64,000 nt of DNA from Pseudonocardia sp. DSM 110487 (GTDB taxonomy: Bacteria > Actinomycetota > Actinomycetes > Mycobacteriales > Pseudonocardiaceae), in NCBI RefSeq assembly GCF_019468565.1, contig NZ_CP080521.1, forward strand, positions 2,294,001 through 2,358,000, written 5' to 3'. Position numbers and translations under genes: made by a program. Shown here in pieces: positions 15,795 to 23,644 of the stretch. Below the pieces are notes generated by a model. It made no database searches and was not told the DNA's origin. It worked only from the letters and a program-made list of their open reading frames with translations. Numbering within the stretch: position 1 is the stretch's first letter; each line of letters begins with the position of its first letter.

Positions 15795-17204
15795 GTGGAG
15801 CCGGCGCTGACCGTCCCCGAGCACGGCCTGCCCGGGCACCTGGTCGACTTCGTCGGCGCGCTGCGCCGCCACGGGGTGTCGGTCGGGCCGGGGGAGACCA
15901 TCGACGCCGCGCGCGTGCTCACCGCCCTCGACCTCACGCACCGCGAGCACCTGCGGGAAGGCCTCGCGGCCGCGTTGCTGCGCAGGTCCGGGCAGCGCGA
16001 GGTCTTCGACCCGCTGTTCGACCTGTACTTCCCGGCCGCACTCGGAGCCGGTGCCCGTCCGGTGGACGTGCCTCGGGTCGACGGCGGTCCGGTCGACGTC
16101 GACGCGTTGCGTGAGGTGCTCGCCGACCTGCTGCGGGACGGCGACCCGGCGGCCCTCGCCGAGCTGGCCCGCGCGGCCATCGACGCGCTGGGGCGCTCCG
16201 GCGCGGCGGGCACGGGGGTGCGCGGCGCGGCGGCGCGGCCCGGCTGGTCGGCCTACCAGGCGCTGCGCGCGCTCTCCCCGGAGACGCTGCTGGCGCAGGT
16301 CCTCGCCGGCCTGCGTGCCGGTGACGACTTCGCGGACGAGATGCTCCGAAGGGACGTCCGCGATCGCATCGCCGCGTTCCGAAGGATGGTCACCGACGAG
16401 GTGCGCAGGCGCACCGCCGAGATCCGCGGCCGCGAACAGGTCGCGCGCTCCGCGGTGCCGACACAGGTCGAGCAGGTCGAGTTCCTCTCCGCCCACGCCG
16501 AGCAGCTGGCCCGGCTGCGGCGCACGGTGCACCCGCTGGCCCGCCGTCTCGCGTCCCGCCTCGCGGTGCGCCGCAGGCACGCCAAGCGCGGCGAGCTGGA
16601 CATGCGGCGCACGCTGCGCCGCTCGATGTCCACCGGCGGCGTGCCGATGCGCCCGGCCCACCGCAAGCGTCGGCCGGGGCGTCCCGAGCTGGTGGTGCTG
16701 TGCGACGTGTCCGGGTCGGTCGCCGGGTTCAGCCACTTCACGCTGCTGCTCGTGCAGGCGCTGCGGGAGCAGTTCAGCAAGGTGCGGGTGTTCGCGTTCG
16801 TGGAGCGCGCCGACGAGGTCACGCACCTGTTCGAGCCCGGGGCGGAGCTGTCCGGCGTGATGCAGCGGGTGCTGCGGGAGGCCGACCTCGTCACGTTCGA
16901 CGGGCACAGCGACTACGGCAGTTCGTTCGGCCGCTTCGCCGAGCACTGGGGTGACGCCGTCGGACCGAAGACCTCCCTGCTCGTGCTGGGCGACGCCCGC
17001 ACCAACTACCGCGACCCCAACCTGACGGTGCTGAAGCGGCTGGTCGGGCAGGCGCGCCATGCGCACTGGCTCAACCCGGAGCCGCGGCGGCAGTGGGGCA
17101 GCGGAGACTCCGCCGCCCTGCGCTACGCCGACGTCCTCCCGATGCACGAGTGCCGCACCGCCGCCCAGCTCGCCGACGTGGTCGAGGCGCTGCTGCCGGT
17201 GTGA
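15795..17204 (+). CDS. CoxE-like von Willebrand factor A domain protein
   Basis: 469 residues. The N-terminal 250 residues are helical and positively charged. The C-terminal half is a CoxE/VWA domain with the MIDAS metal motif DVSGS near residue 305, followed by DGHSDYGSSFGRF and LVLGDARTNY. These proteins act with MoxR ATPases to mature enzymes such as CO dehydrogenase. The MoxR gene at 5739 is the likely partner but is separated by an inserted regulon. The GTG at 15795 sits in ATGATGGCCGGGTG, a context close to that of the MoxR gene. No CO dehydrogenase subunits are in the window. Confidence 0.8.
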   Translation: MEPALTVPEHGLPGHLVDFVGALRRHGVSVGPGETIDAARVLTALDLTHREHLREGLAAALLRRSGQREVFDPLFDLYFPAALGAGARPVDVPRVDGGPVDVDALREVLADLLRDGDPAALAELARAAIDALGRSGAAGTGVRGAAARPGWSAYQALRALSPETLLAQVLAGLRAGDDFADEMLRRDVRDRIAAFRRMVTDEVRRRTAEIRGREQVARSAVPTQVEQVEFLSAHAEQLARLRRTVHPLARRLASRLAVRRRHAKRGELDMRRTLRRSMSTGGVPMRPAHRKRRPGRPELVVLCDVSGSVAGFSHFTLLLVQALREQFSKVRVFAFVERADEVTHLFEPGAELSGVMQRVLREADLVTFDGHSDYGSSFGRFAEHWGDAVGPKTSLLVLGDARTNYRDPNLTVLKRLVGQARHAHWLNPEPRRQWGSGDSAALRYADVLPMHECRTAAQLADVVEALLPV

Positions 17205-17216
17205 CGGCGGTAGCTT

Positions 17217-17232
17217 GAGAACGACCGTTCCC
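17217..17232. promoter_or_regulatory. GAGAACG operator at TetR promoter
   Basis: GAGAACGACCGTTCCC directly follows a TAGCTT -10 box (17211-17216), so a bound protein would cover the transcription start. It shares GAGAACG..CGTTC with the site at 17829. It also fits the core GAAC-N4-GTTC of LexA boxes, but without the usual flanking bases. Confidence 0.55.
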
Positions 17233-17250
17233 GTCCACGAGGACCCTGCG

Positions 17251-17808
17251 ATGCCTTCGCTCGACACCGAGACCGCGCGTACCCGCCTGCTGGACGCCGC
17301 GGAGGAGCTGTTCTACGCCCGCGGGATCCAGGCGGTGGGCATGGACGAGATCCGCTCGTCCGCCGGCCTGCCCCTCAAGCGCGTCTACGCGCTCTATCCG
17401 GCGAAGGAGCACCTGGTCGAGGCCTACCTGCAGCGCCGCGACGTCCGATGGCGGGGGCGGCTCGCGGCGGCCGTCGAGGAGGTGGCGGACCCACGGGAGC
17501 GGATCCTCGCGGTGTTCGACTGGCTCGGCTCGTGGTTCCGGGAGCCCGGGTTCCGCGGTTGCGCGTGGATCAACGGGTTCGGCGAGCTCGGCGCGGTGTC
17601 GGCCGCGATGGCCCGGCAGGCCCGCGACCACAAGCGGGCGTTCGCCGGCTACGTCGCGGGGCTCGTCGCCGGCGCAGGCCTGCCGGCCGAGCTCGGTCCG
17701 CAGCTGGTGTTGCTCGCCGAAGGCGCCATGGTCACGGCCGGCATCCTCGGGACGGACGCCCCCGCGGCGCAGGCGCGCGGCGCGGCCGAGGCGTTGCTCC
17801 GGTGTTGA
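17251..17808 (+). CDS. TetR-family regulator
   Basis: 185 residues. The helix-turn-helix is RLLDAAEELFYARGIQAVGMDEI followed by AGLPLKRVYALYPAKEHLVEAYL. The ligand domain contains FRGCAWINGFGELG, typical of a TetR group found beside small detoxification genes. Its own promoter and that of the next gene carry matching GAGAACG palindromes, which suggests autoregulation plus control of the DUF1348 gene. The start at 17251 was chosen at the ATG after GAGGACCC. The inducer is unknown. Confidence 0.85.
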   Translation: MPSLDTETARTRLLDAAEELFYARGIQAVGMDEIRSSAGLPLKRVYALYPAKEHLVEAYLQRRDVRWRGRLAAAVEEVADPRERILAVFDWLGSWFREPGFRGCAWINGFGELGAVSAAMARQARDHKRAFAGYVAGLVAGAGLPAELGPQLVLLAEGAMVTAGILGTDAPAAQARGAAEALLRC

Positions 17809-17828
17809 TCGTTCCCGTAGGGTCGCGG

Positions 17829-17844
17829 GAGAACGCACGTTCTC
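17829..17844. promoter_or_regulatory. GAGAACG operator at DUF1348 promoter
   Basis: GAGAACGCACGTTCTC is a palindrome with perfect 7-bp arms around CA. It lies between a TAGGGT box at 17818 and the start codon at 17861. The match to the 17217 site points to joint control by the TetR protein encoded upstream. Confidence 0.65.
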
Positions 17845-17860
17845 GCCGCGAGGAGATCCG

Positions 17861-18319
17861 ATGGCCGACCGCCCGCCGCTTCCCCCGTTCACCCTCGAAA
17901 CCGCGAAGCGGAAGGTGCAGGCCGCCGAGGATGCCTGGAACACCCGCGACCCGGAGCGCGTGTCGCTCGCCTACAGCGAGGACTCGGTGTGGCGCAACCG
18001 CGACCGCTTCGTGTGCGGCCGAAGCGAGATCGTCGAGTTCCTGACCGAGAAGTGGGAGCGCGAGTTCGACTACGCGCTGCGCAAGTCGCTGTGGACCTTC
18101 GCGGACAACCGCATCGCGGTGCGCTTCCAGTACGAGTGCCACGACGCGGCCGGGGTCTGGTACCGCAGCTACGGCAACGAGAACTGGGAGTTCGACGAGC
18201 ATGGCCTGATGGTGCGGCGGGAGGCCAGCATCAACGACCTCGTGATCGACGAGTCGGAGCGGCGGATCTTCGGGTCGCGTCAGGAGGGGGAGCGCGACCT
18301 GGAGATCCCGCTCCAGTAG
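17861..18319 (+). CDS. DUF1348 / NTF2-like family protein
   Basis: 152 residues of the nuclear-transport-factor-2-like, DUF1348 family. Recognisable parts are FTLETAKRKVQAAEDAWNTRDPERVSLAY, SVWRNRDRFVCGRSEIVEFLTEKW and WYRSYGNENWEFDEHGLM, which together form a small cone-shaped pocket. Function is not established for the family; members are often tied to stress or xenobiotic response. GAGGAG precedes the ATG. A TetR operator overlaps the promoter, so expression is probably induced by a ligand of the upstream regulator. Confidence 0.85.
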   Translation: MADRPPLPPFTLETAKRKVQAAEDAWNTRDPERVSLAYSEDSVWRNRDRFVCGRSEIVEFLTEKWEREFDYALRKSLWTFADNRIAVRFQYECHDAAGVWYRSYGNENWEFDEHGLMVRREASINDLVIDESERRIFGSRQEGERDLEIPLQ

Positions 18320-18335
18320 CAGTGGCACGTTCCCG

Positions 18336-18358
18336 GCCCGCGAGCTCAGCCCGCGGGC
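18336..18358. terminator. Hairpin between convergent genes
   Basis: GCCCGCG and CGCGGGC pair around a nine-base loop that contains the LysR stop codon. It lies between the convergent DUF1348 and LysR genes. There is no T-run. It is a plausible shared terminator. Confidence 0.35.
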
Positions 18359-19224
18359 GCGAGCGGCGCGGTGCCGTGGATCCCGGCTGCCGAGCGGACG
18401 AGTGACGCAACGGCCGGTGAGTGACTGCTCGGCGGCCAGGCGATCACCGTGGTGACGTCCGGCGCGTCGACGACGGGTACCGCGACGTGTTCGGGCCACT
18501 GCCAGGCACGGCTGGAGGCGGGGATGACGAGCAGCGTCCTGTCCAGCGCCACGAGCTGAGCGAGCTGTGACTGGGTGTGCACCTCCGGTCCGGCCCCCTC
18601 CGGGTAGGACCCGTCGAGCCGGGGCCATCGCGCGATCGGCAGGCCCGGCACGTCGCGGACATCAGCCAGCGTGAGCTGATCGCGTGCTGCGAGCGGATGC
18701 CCCGCCGGCAGGATCGCGACCTGGCCCTCCACGTAGAGGTCCTCGGTGTCGAACCCGGCGAGGTCGTCGAACGGGCGATGCATGAGTGCCACGTCGGCGC
18801 GCCCGTCGCGCAGCAGCCGTGCCTGCTCGCCGACCTCGCACAGGAGGACGTCGACCGGTGTCGCACCCGGCTCGCGCCCAAGCGAGTCGAGGAGCCGACG
18901 CAGCAGCTCGTGGGACGCCCCGGCCTTCGTCGCGAGCACCAGCGGCCGCGTCGGATTCCCGGCTCGGCGCGTCCGATGCGCGGCGGCCGCGACCGCATCG
19001 AGGGCCGCCCTTGCCTCGCGGAGCAGCACCCTGCCCGCGTCGGTGAGCGCCACTCCACGACGGTCGCGGTCGAGGAGCTGGACGCCGAGCCGCTGCTCCA
19101 GCTGGCGGATCGCGCGAGAGAGCGGCGGTTGTGCGATCCCGAGTCGAACGGCGGCGCGTCCGAAGTGCAGTTCCTCGGCGACCGCGACGAAGTACCTGAG
19201 TTCGCGGGTCTCGAGATCGCGCAC
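18346..19224 (-). CDS. LysR-family transcriptional regulator
   Basis: 292 residues. The N-terminal winged helix reads LRYFVAVAEELHFGRAAVRLGIAQPPLSRAIRQLEQRLG, then a linker helix and a two-lobed periplasmic-binding-like domain from about residue 90. It is divergent from an SDR reductase gene with an 83-bp gap that holds a T-N11-A type palindrome. It most likely activates or represses that reductase. The effector is unknown. Confidence 0.9.
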   Translation of the reverse strand: MRDLETRELRYFVAVAEELHFGRAAVRLGIAQPPLSRAIRQLEQRLGVQLLDRDRRGVALTDAGRVLLREARAALDAVAAAAHRTRRAGNPTRPLVLATKAGASHELLRRLLDSLGREPGATPVDVLLCEVGEQARLLRDGRADVALMHRPFDDLAGFDTEDLYVEGQVAILPAGHPLAARDQLTLADVRDVPGLPIARWPRLDGSYPEGAGPEVHTQSQLAQLVALDRTLLVIPASSRAWQWPEHVAVPVVDAPDVTTVIAWPPSSHSPAVASLVRSAAGIHGTAPLAPAG

Positions 19225-19241
19225 CGACGAAGCCTACCGTC

Positions 19242-19260
19242 TGATACCCGGCGAGTATCA
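19242..19260. promoter_or_regulatory. LysR box
   Basis: TGATACCCGGCGAGTATCA has 6-bp perfect arms and contains ATAC-N7-GTAT, the T-N11-A layout of LysR sites. It lies in the LysR/SDR divergent gap, 18 bases from the LysR start, so it suits autoregulation and control of the SDR gene. Confidence 0.6.
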
Positions 19261-19307
19261 CAGCGTACTGAATCGATCTTGGACAGCGAACGTGCGGCGC
19301 GCAGAGC

Positions 19308-20030
19308 ATGGAGCGAGTGAACGACAGGACTGCGCTGGTCACCGGCGCGAACAAGGGAATCGGCTTCGCCGTCGCACAGGGTCTCGGAGCGATCGGCTTC
19401 ACGGTTGCGGTGGGCGCGCGCGACGATGCCAGGCGCGAGCAGGCCGTCGAGCGTCTGCGCGCCGCAGGCGTCGGCGCGTTCGGGGTCGCCCTCGACGTCA
19501 CCTCCGACGACAGCGTCGCCGCGGCAGCGGCGACCATCGAGCAGGCGGCAGGACGGCTCGACGTGCTCGTCAACAACGCCGGCATCTCCGGCCGGACCGA
19601 CGGTGGCGCGCAGGACCCGACGACGCTCGATCTCGACGTCGTCCGCACCGTTCTCGACACGAACGTGTTCGGGGTCGTCCGGGTGACGAACGCGATGCTC
19701 CCGCTGCTCCGCCGCGCGGACTCGCCGCGCATCGTCAACATGTCGAGCAACATGGGCTCGCTGTCACTGCAGACCGGCCCGATCATGGCCGCGTACGCAC
19801 CGTCGAAGTCGATGCTCAACAGTGTCACGGCGCAGTACGCCCGCCGGCTCGCCGACACGAACGTCATCGTGAACGCCGGCTGCCCCGGCTACGTCGCGAC
19901 CGACTTCACCGGCTTCAACGCTCCGCGGACGCCCGAGCAGGGCGCCGCGATCGCGATCCGGCTCGCCACCCTGCCGGATGACGGCCCGCGCGGCGGCTTC
20001 TTCGACGACGAGGGCGCCGTCCCCTGGTGA
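19308..20030 (+). CDS. SDR-family NAD(P)-dependent oxidoreductase
   Basis: 240 residues of the classical short-chain dehydrogenase/reductase type, close to carbonyl reductases. The cofactor motif TGANKGIG is at about residues 12-19 and NNAG near 87. The catalytic Ser lies in NMSSNMGS and the pair YAPSKSM places Tyr and Lys four apart. The C-terminus, GGFFDDEGAVPW, is typical of a group that reduces small carbonyls. ATG at 19308 or GTG at 19317 are both possible starts. It is likely regulated by the divergent LysR protein. Confidence 0.85.
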   Translation: MERVNDRTALVTGANKGIGFAVAQGLGAIGFTVAVGARDDARREQAVERLRAAGVGAFGVALDVTSDDSVAAAAATIEQAAGRLDVLVNNAGISGRTDGGAQDPTTLDLDVVRTVLDTNVFGVVRVTNAMLPLLRRADSPRIVNMSSNMGSLSLQTGPIMAAYAPSKSMLNSVTAQYARRLADTNVIVNAGCPGYVATDFTGFNAPRTPEQGAAIAIRLATLPDDGPRGGFFDDEGAVPW

Positions 20031-20054
20031 CTCGGACGGCCGCACGAGATCGTC

Positions 20055-20084
20055 ATCGAACTGATGTTCGATCCGAGGTAGCGT
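20055..20084. promoter_or_regulatory. LexA (SOS) box and -10 element of alkB
   Basis: ATCGAACTGATGTTCGAT at 20055-20072 is a perfect 18-bp palindrome and matches the actinobacterial LexA consensus TCGAAC-N4-GTTCGA. The -10 box TAGCGT follows at 20079-20084, six bases before the ATG of the AlkB gene, so a leaderless transcript is likely. A repressor on this site would block polymerase. Confidence 0.8.
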
Positions 20085-20090
20085 GGCGGC

Positions 20091-20711
20091 ATGGCCGCAC
20101 CGGACCTCGCCTGGCAGCCCTCCCTGCTCGACGCGCCCGTGCTCGAGCTGGACCGGTCGTTCGCCGCGCTGCACCGCCGGGAGCTCGCAGAGGGGGCGTG
20201 GGTCGACCACGCGCCCGGCTGGTGTCGCGGGGCCGACGAGCTCTTCGCCCGGCTGCTGGCGGAGACGCCGTGGTCGGGCCGCGAGGTGCGCATGTACGAC
20301 CGCGTCGTCCCCGAGCCCCGGCTCACCCATCGGTGGCGGCTCGACGAGGGTCCCGCGCCGCCTGCTGAGCTGTGCGAGATGGCGGAGGTGCTGAGTGCGC
20401 GGTACGGCGTGGCGTTCACGCAGGTCGGGGCCAATCTGTACCGGGATGGCGCCGACAGCGTCGCGTGGCACGGCGACCGCGTGGCCCGCGAGCTGCCGGA
20501 GGCCGTCGTCGCGCTCGTCTCGCTCGGTGGGGTGCGCCCGTTCCGCCTGCGACCCTCAGGCGGAGGCGCGTCGATCGGCTACCTCCCGGGTCCGGGCGAT
20601 CTGCTGGTCATGGGCGGTTCGTGCCAGCGCACGTGGCAGCACGCCGTGCCGAAGACACGGGTGTCGGCGCCGCGGATCAGCATCCAGTTCCGGCACGCCT
20701 ACGTCCGCTGA
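20091..20711 (+). CDS. alkB: AlkB-like alpha-ketoglutarate-dependent DNA repair dioxygenase
   Basis: 206 residues. The iron site is WHGDRV (His-x-Asp) near residue 125 and the distal His lies in WQHAVPK near 184. Two arginines in RISIQFR at the C-terminus bind 2-oxoglutarate. NLYRDGADSVAWH matches the nucleotide-recognition loop of the AlkB family, enzymes that oxidatively remove methyl groups from damaged bases. The promoter has a LexA box, so it is probably part of the SOS response. It appears to be monocistronic. Confidence 0.9.
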   Translation: MAAPDLAWQPSLLDAPVLELDRSFAALHRRELAEGAWVDHAPGWCRGADELFARLLAETPWSGREVRMYDRVVPEPRLTHRWRLDEGPAPPAELCEMAEVLSARYGVAFTQVGANLYRDGADSVAWHGDRVARELPEAVVALVSLGGVRPFRLRPSGGGASIGYLPGPGDLLVMGGSCQRTWQHAVPKTRVSAPRISIQFRHAYVR

Positions 20712-20752
20712 ATGCGTGTTCCGCACGTCTCAGAAGATCGGTCGGACGATTC

Positions 20753-20772
20753 TTGACCGGGCGGCCAGTCAA
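20753..20772. promoter_or_regulatory. Promoter/palindrome of the SPW-repeat gene
   Basis: TTGACCGGGCGGCCAGTCAA is an imperfect 20-bp palindrome that begins with a -35-like TTGACC; a CATCAT -10 candidate follows 17 bases later. The TetR gene at 21282 lies downstream on the same strand and could act here. This is suggestive only. Confidence 0.4.
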
Positions 20773-20815
20773 GCGCATCATGGAGTCATCTCCTCATGAG
20801 GGAAGGGTGATCTAC

Positions 20816-21175
20816 ATGACCAGGACATGGCGCCGGTGGCAGGACTGGGCGGCAGTCGTGATCGGTGTGCTCACGCTGCTGTCGCCGATCGTGGTGTCCA
20901 CCACCACTGCAGCACTGTGGACACTGATCGTGTTCGGCGTCCTGATCGCCGGCACGGCACTGTGGTCGCTCGCGCAGCCCGATTCGGTGGCCAGTGAGTA
21001 CGTGCACGCGGTGCTCGGCGTCCTGTTGTTCATCTCGCCGTGGGTGTTCGGCTACGCCGACATGGCGGGCGCGGCCTGGACGTCCTGGGTCGCGGGTGTG
21101 CTGACGGTCGCGGTGGGGCTCGCTGCAGTGCCTGCGGCCCAGGCGGAGCACCGAGGCGGCCTGGCAGCGCACTGA
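20816..21175 (+). CDS. SPW-repeat membrane protein
   Basis: 119 residues with four predicted membrane helices. Two copies of the SPW motif are visible, LLSPIVV near residue 23 and FISPWVFGYAD near residue 82, the mark of the SPW repeat family. Family function is unknown. It starts at the ATG at 20816 (MTRTWRRWQDWA) behind GGAAGG; a GTG nine bases upstream is also in frame. The TetR gene follows on the same strand. Confidence 0.8.
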   Translation: MTRTWRRWQDWAAVVIGVLTLLSPIVVSTTTAALWTLIVFGVLIAGTALWSLAQPDSVASEYVHAVLGVLLFISPWVFGYADMAGAAWTSWVAGVLTVAVGLAAVPAAQAEHRGGLAAH

Positions 21176-21281
21176 TCGACCCAGCACCGAAGACCACACA
21201 ACGGAACACGCGCACGAGCACGGCCGCGGCCCCGGTTGGCCGCGGCCGTCCCGCGCTGCAAGATGGGCCGGTGAGGAGCAC

Positions 21282-21881
21282 ATGAGCGACGTCCCGCCGC
21301 CCGACGAGCCTGGAGCCCGAGAGCGGATCCTCGCGGCTGCCGAGGAGCTCTTCGCCGAGGCTGGTTTCGACGCCACACCGACGTCCCGCATCGCGGAACG
21401 GGCGGGCGTGCCGAAGGGCCTCGTCCACTACTACTTCAAGCGCAAACCGGACCTGCTGTCCGCGCTGATCGAGCGGCTGCCCGAGGATCGGATCGAGGCG
21501 GCGGCCCTTGTCGTCCCCGGCGACGTCGCATCCAGCCTGCATCGCCTCGTCGACGCGTTCGACACGGCGCTCGATTCGTCGGCGGTGTTGTCCCATCTGC
21601 TGTGGCGGGAGGCCGACACCCACCCGGCGGTGCTCCGCGCGCTGCAGGCGCGTTTCGAACGGATGGTCGAGCTGATCCGGCAGGTCGTCGCGGGCGCGCT
21701 CCCGCGCGGCGGCCCGGCTGCCGACGTCGACTGTGCCGCGCGTCTCCTCGCGTCGGTGGTCACCTACCGGCACTCGGTGGCCCGGCACGCCGCCGACACG
21801 CGGGAGGCCATGCACCGCGAGCTGCGCTTCCTCGCCGACGCGCTGGCCGCGGGAGCGGGCGCCCGCGCCGCGACGTCGTGA
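21282..21881 (+). CDS. TetR-family regulator
   Basis: 199 residues. The DNA-binding part reads RILAAAEELFAEAGFDATPTSRIAERAGVPKGLVHYYFKRKPDLLSALI, a clear TetR helix-turn-helix. The ligand domain has SHLLWREADTHPAVLRAL. It lies between the SPW gene and nadD. Its target could be the upstream SPW-gene promoter; a large palindromic repeat separates it from nadD. No closely paired operator beside its own start was found. Confidence 0.8.
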   Translation: MSDVPPPDEPGARERILAAAEELFAEAGFDATPTSRIAERAGVPKGLVHYYFKRKPDLLSALIERLPEDRIEAAALVVPGDVASSLHRLVDAFDTALDSSAVLSHLLWREADTHPAVLRALQARFERMVELIRQVVAGALPRGGPAADVDCAARLLASVVTYRHSVARHAADTREAMHRELRFLADALAAGAGARAATS

Positions 21882-21905
21882 ACGGCGGCTGAACCGCGGG
21901 CATCT

Positions 21906-22066
21906 GGCCGTGCCTCGCGGATCTTGACCGCGCTCTTCGAGCCCAGATCGCCCCTGGCTGCGTTGTCGGCCCGACCGGGTATTCCAATACAACGGCTCGG
22001 GCCTCCGCCTTGCCAGGGTCGATCTGGATCTCGAAGCCCATCGCCCAAGATCCACGAGGCACGGCC
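21906..22066. repeat. 161-bp imperfect palindromic element upstream of nadD
   Basis: The ends are 21-bp arms that begin GGCCGTGCCTCG and differ at one position. Going inward, CTTCGAG, CCAGATCG, CCCTGGC and GGCCCGA on the left each find their reverse complement in order on the right. The apex is GTATTCCAATAC. The whole can fold into one long hairpin. No protein is encoded. It resembles a MITE-like or REP-type repeat, or a structured RNA, and ends just before the nadD promoter. Confidence 0.7.
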
Positions 22067-22078
22067 TAGTCTTCGGAC

Positions 22079-22672
22079 GTGCACCGCAAGATCGGCGTCA
22101 TGGGCGGGACGTTCGACCCGATTCACAACGGCCACCTCGTGGCGGCCAGCGAGGTGGCACACCGCTTCGGCCTGGACGAAGTGATATTCGTGCCGACGGG
22201 CCGGCCATGGCAGAAGACCGACCGCGCGGTGAGCCGCTCCGAGGACCGTTATCTCATGACGGTAGTTGCCACCGCCTCCAACCCGATGTTCTCGGTGAGC
22301 CGGGTCGACATCGACCGGCCGGGCCCGACCTACACCGCCGACACGCTCACCGATCTGCGTGCCGAGTACCCCGACGCGGAGCTGTACTTCATCACCGGCG
22401 CCGACGCGCTCGCCCAGATCCTCACCTGGCAGCGGCTCGACGAGCTCTTCCGGCTCGCCCACTTCGTCGGCGTGACGCGGCCGGGGTACACGCTCGACGA
22501 CAACCACCTCCCGGACGGCGCGGTCTCGCTCGTCGAGGTGCCGGCGATGGCGATCTCGTCCACCGACTGCCGCCGGCGGGTGGAGGGCGGCCGGCCGGTC
22601 TGGTATCTCGTGCCGGACGGGGTGGTGCAGTACATCTCCAAGCGCCGCCTCTACCGGGACGAGAAGTCCTGA
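22079..22672 (+). CDS. nadD: Nicotinate-nucleotide adenylyltransferase
   Basis: 197 residues of the NadD family, which joins nicotinate mononucleotide to ATP's AMP in NAD synthesis. GGTFDPIHNGHL (the GxFDPxHxGH nucleotide motif) is at residues 9-20 and ISSTDCRRR near 160. The GTG at 22079 lies six bases after a TAGTCT -10 box, so the message is probably leaderless. In mycobacteria nadD directly precedes rsfS; here 1.75 kb with a cupin and anti-sigma genes is inserted between them. Confidence 0.95.
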   Translation: MHRKIGVMGGTFDPIHNGHLVAASEVAHRFGLDEVIFVPTGRPWQKTDRAVSRSEDRYLMTVVATASNPMFSVSRVDIDRPGPTYTADTLTDLRAEYPDAELYFITGADALAQILTWQRLDELFRLAHFVGVTRPGYTLDDNHLPDGAVSLVEVPAMAISSTDCRRRVEGGRPVWYLVPDGVVQYISKRRLYRDEKS

Positions 22673-22676
22673 GCGG

Positions 22677-23162
22677 TCAGGGCGCCGGCGGTGGACCGAT
22701 GATGTCGATGCCGTGAGCGGCGGCGATTTCGGTCAGCCGCGAAGGTGCGGGGATGCCGTCGCCCTCGCCGGACGCGGCCGCCGCGAACCGCTCGAACGCG
22801 GGCCCGTGGTGCATGGTCAGGTAGCGGGCCGCCGCGCTGGTGACGACGAAGCCGTGGGGGCGGCCCGCAGGTAGCACCGCGGCGCTGCCTGCGCCTGCCT
22901 CGTGTTCCTGCCCGTCCACGACGACCCGCAGCGTGCCCTCGAGGACGAGGAAGATCTCGCAGTCGTTGCGGTGCACGTGCATCGGGCTGCCGTGGCCACG
23001 CAGGGCCTCGGTGTCGAGCACCGCGAAGGTGCCGGCGGTGTCCTCGCCGGAGACCCTGACGCGGTACGACTGCCCGAGGAACGGAATCGCTCGCTGGGTC
23101 TCCTGGGTGGTGATCACCGGGGTCACGATGCGGGACGCTGGGCTCTGCTGCGTACCGGTCAT
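22677..23162 (-). CDS. Cupin-domain protein
   Basis: 161 residues with one double-stranded beta-helix. The metal motif is MHVHRNDCEIFLVLEG (His-x-His and Glu) near residues 61-75, with the second cupin motif around LPAGRPHGFVV near residue 97. The rest of the fold agrees with small single-domain cupins of the quercetinase-like or storage group; substrate and activity cannot be told. It converges on nadD with a four-base gap. It is one of the genes that break the nadD-rsfS pairing. Confidence 0.8.
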   Translation of the reverse strand: MTGTQQSPASRIVTPVITTQETQRAIPFLGQSYRVRVSGEDTAGTFAVLDTEALRGHGSPMHVHRNDCEIFLVLEGTLRVVVDGQEHEAGAGSAAVLPAGRPHGFVVTSAAARYLTMHHGPAFERFAAAASGEGDGIPAPSRLTEIAAAHGIDIIGPPPAP

Positions 23163-23208
23163 GGTCTCGAGTTTGCGCCCGCGGGGGCGGAGTGGCGAGT
23201 CGGTGCGA

Positions 23209-23637
23209 TCACTTTCCCAGCGGTGGCACCTTCGCGCTCGTCAGCAGCATCGTGGTGCCCTCGTCCTCCCGGGTCACCTCGATGGCGTCCATGCAGGAAT
23301 GGATCATCAGGAGGCCGGGCCCCTCGAAGCCCTGTGGCTCGGGTGTCCAGTGCTCGCCGCCGGCGACCGCCACGAGGATCCGCCGCCCGCCGTCCGGCTC
23401 GGCGTACTGGCGGGCCGCCACCCTCACCTCCGCGCCGATGGCCGAGGGGTGGGTGTGCTCCACGGCGCTGGTCACGGCCTCGTTGACGGCCATCACGACG
23501 TCATCGACCTCGCGCGGAGGCCAGCAGAGCTCCCCGAGCCAGCGCCGGAAGCGTTCACGTACGACCGAGAGCGATACCGGATCGGCCATGAGCACCATGG
23601 AGATCACGTCGTCGGCTGGATGCGGCGGGATTCCCAC
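23209..23637 (-). CDS. Anti-sigma regulatory factor (HATPase_c)
   Basis: About 142 residues, GHKL ATPase of the RsbW type. The N box is VVMAVNEAVTSAVEHTH near residue 45, and a GPGLLMIHSCMD glycine-rich lid lies further on. I set the start at the GTG at 23637 (VGIPPHPADDV), eight bases after the STAS stop; ATGs at 23598 and 23589 are alternatives. It is coupled to the STAS gene upstream, so the two should form a kinase/antagonist pair. Confidence 0.75.
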   Translation of the reverse strand: MGIPPHPADDVISMVLMADPVSLSVVRERFRRWLGELCWPPREVDDVVMAVNEAVTSAVEHTHPSAIGAEVRVAARQYAEPDGGRRILVAVAGGEHWTPEPQGFEGPGLLMIHSCMDAIEVTREDEGTTMLLTSAKVPPLGK

Positions 23638-23644
23638 GAGCGGC

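Noticed and set aside
21760..22062. 100-residue protein on the minus strand inside the 161-bp palindrome
   Set aside because: The frame is a by-product of the palindromic repeat and has no homology-like features.
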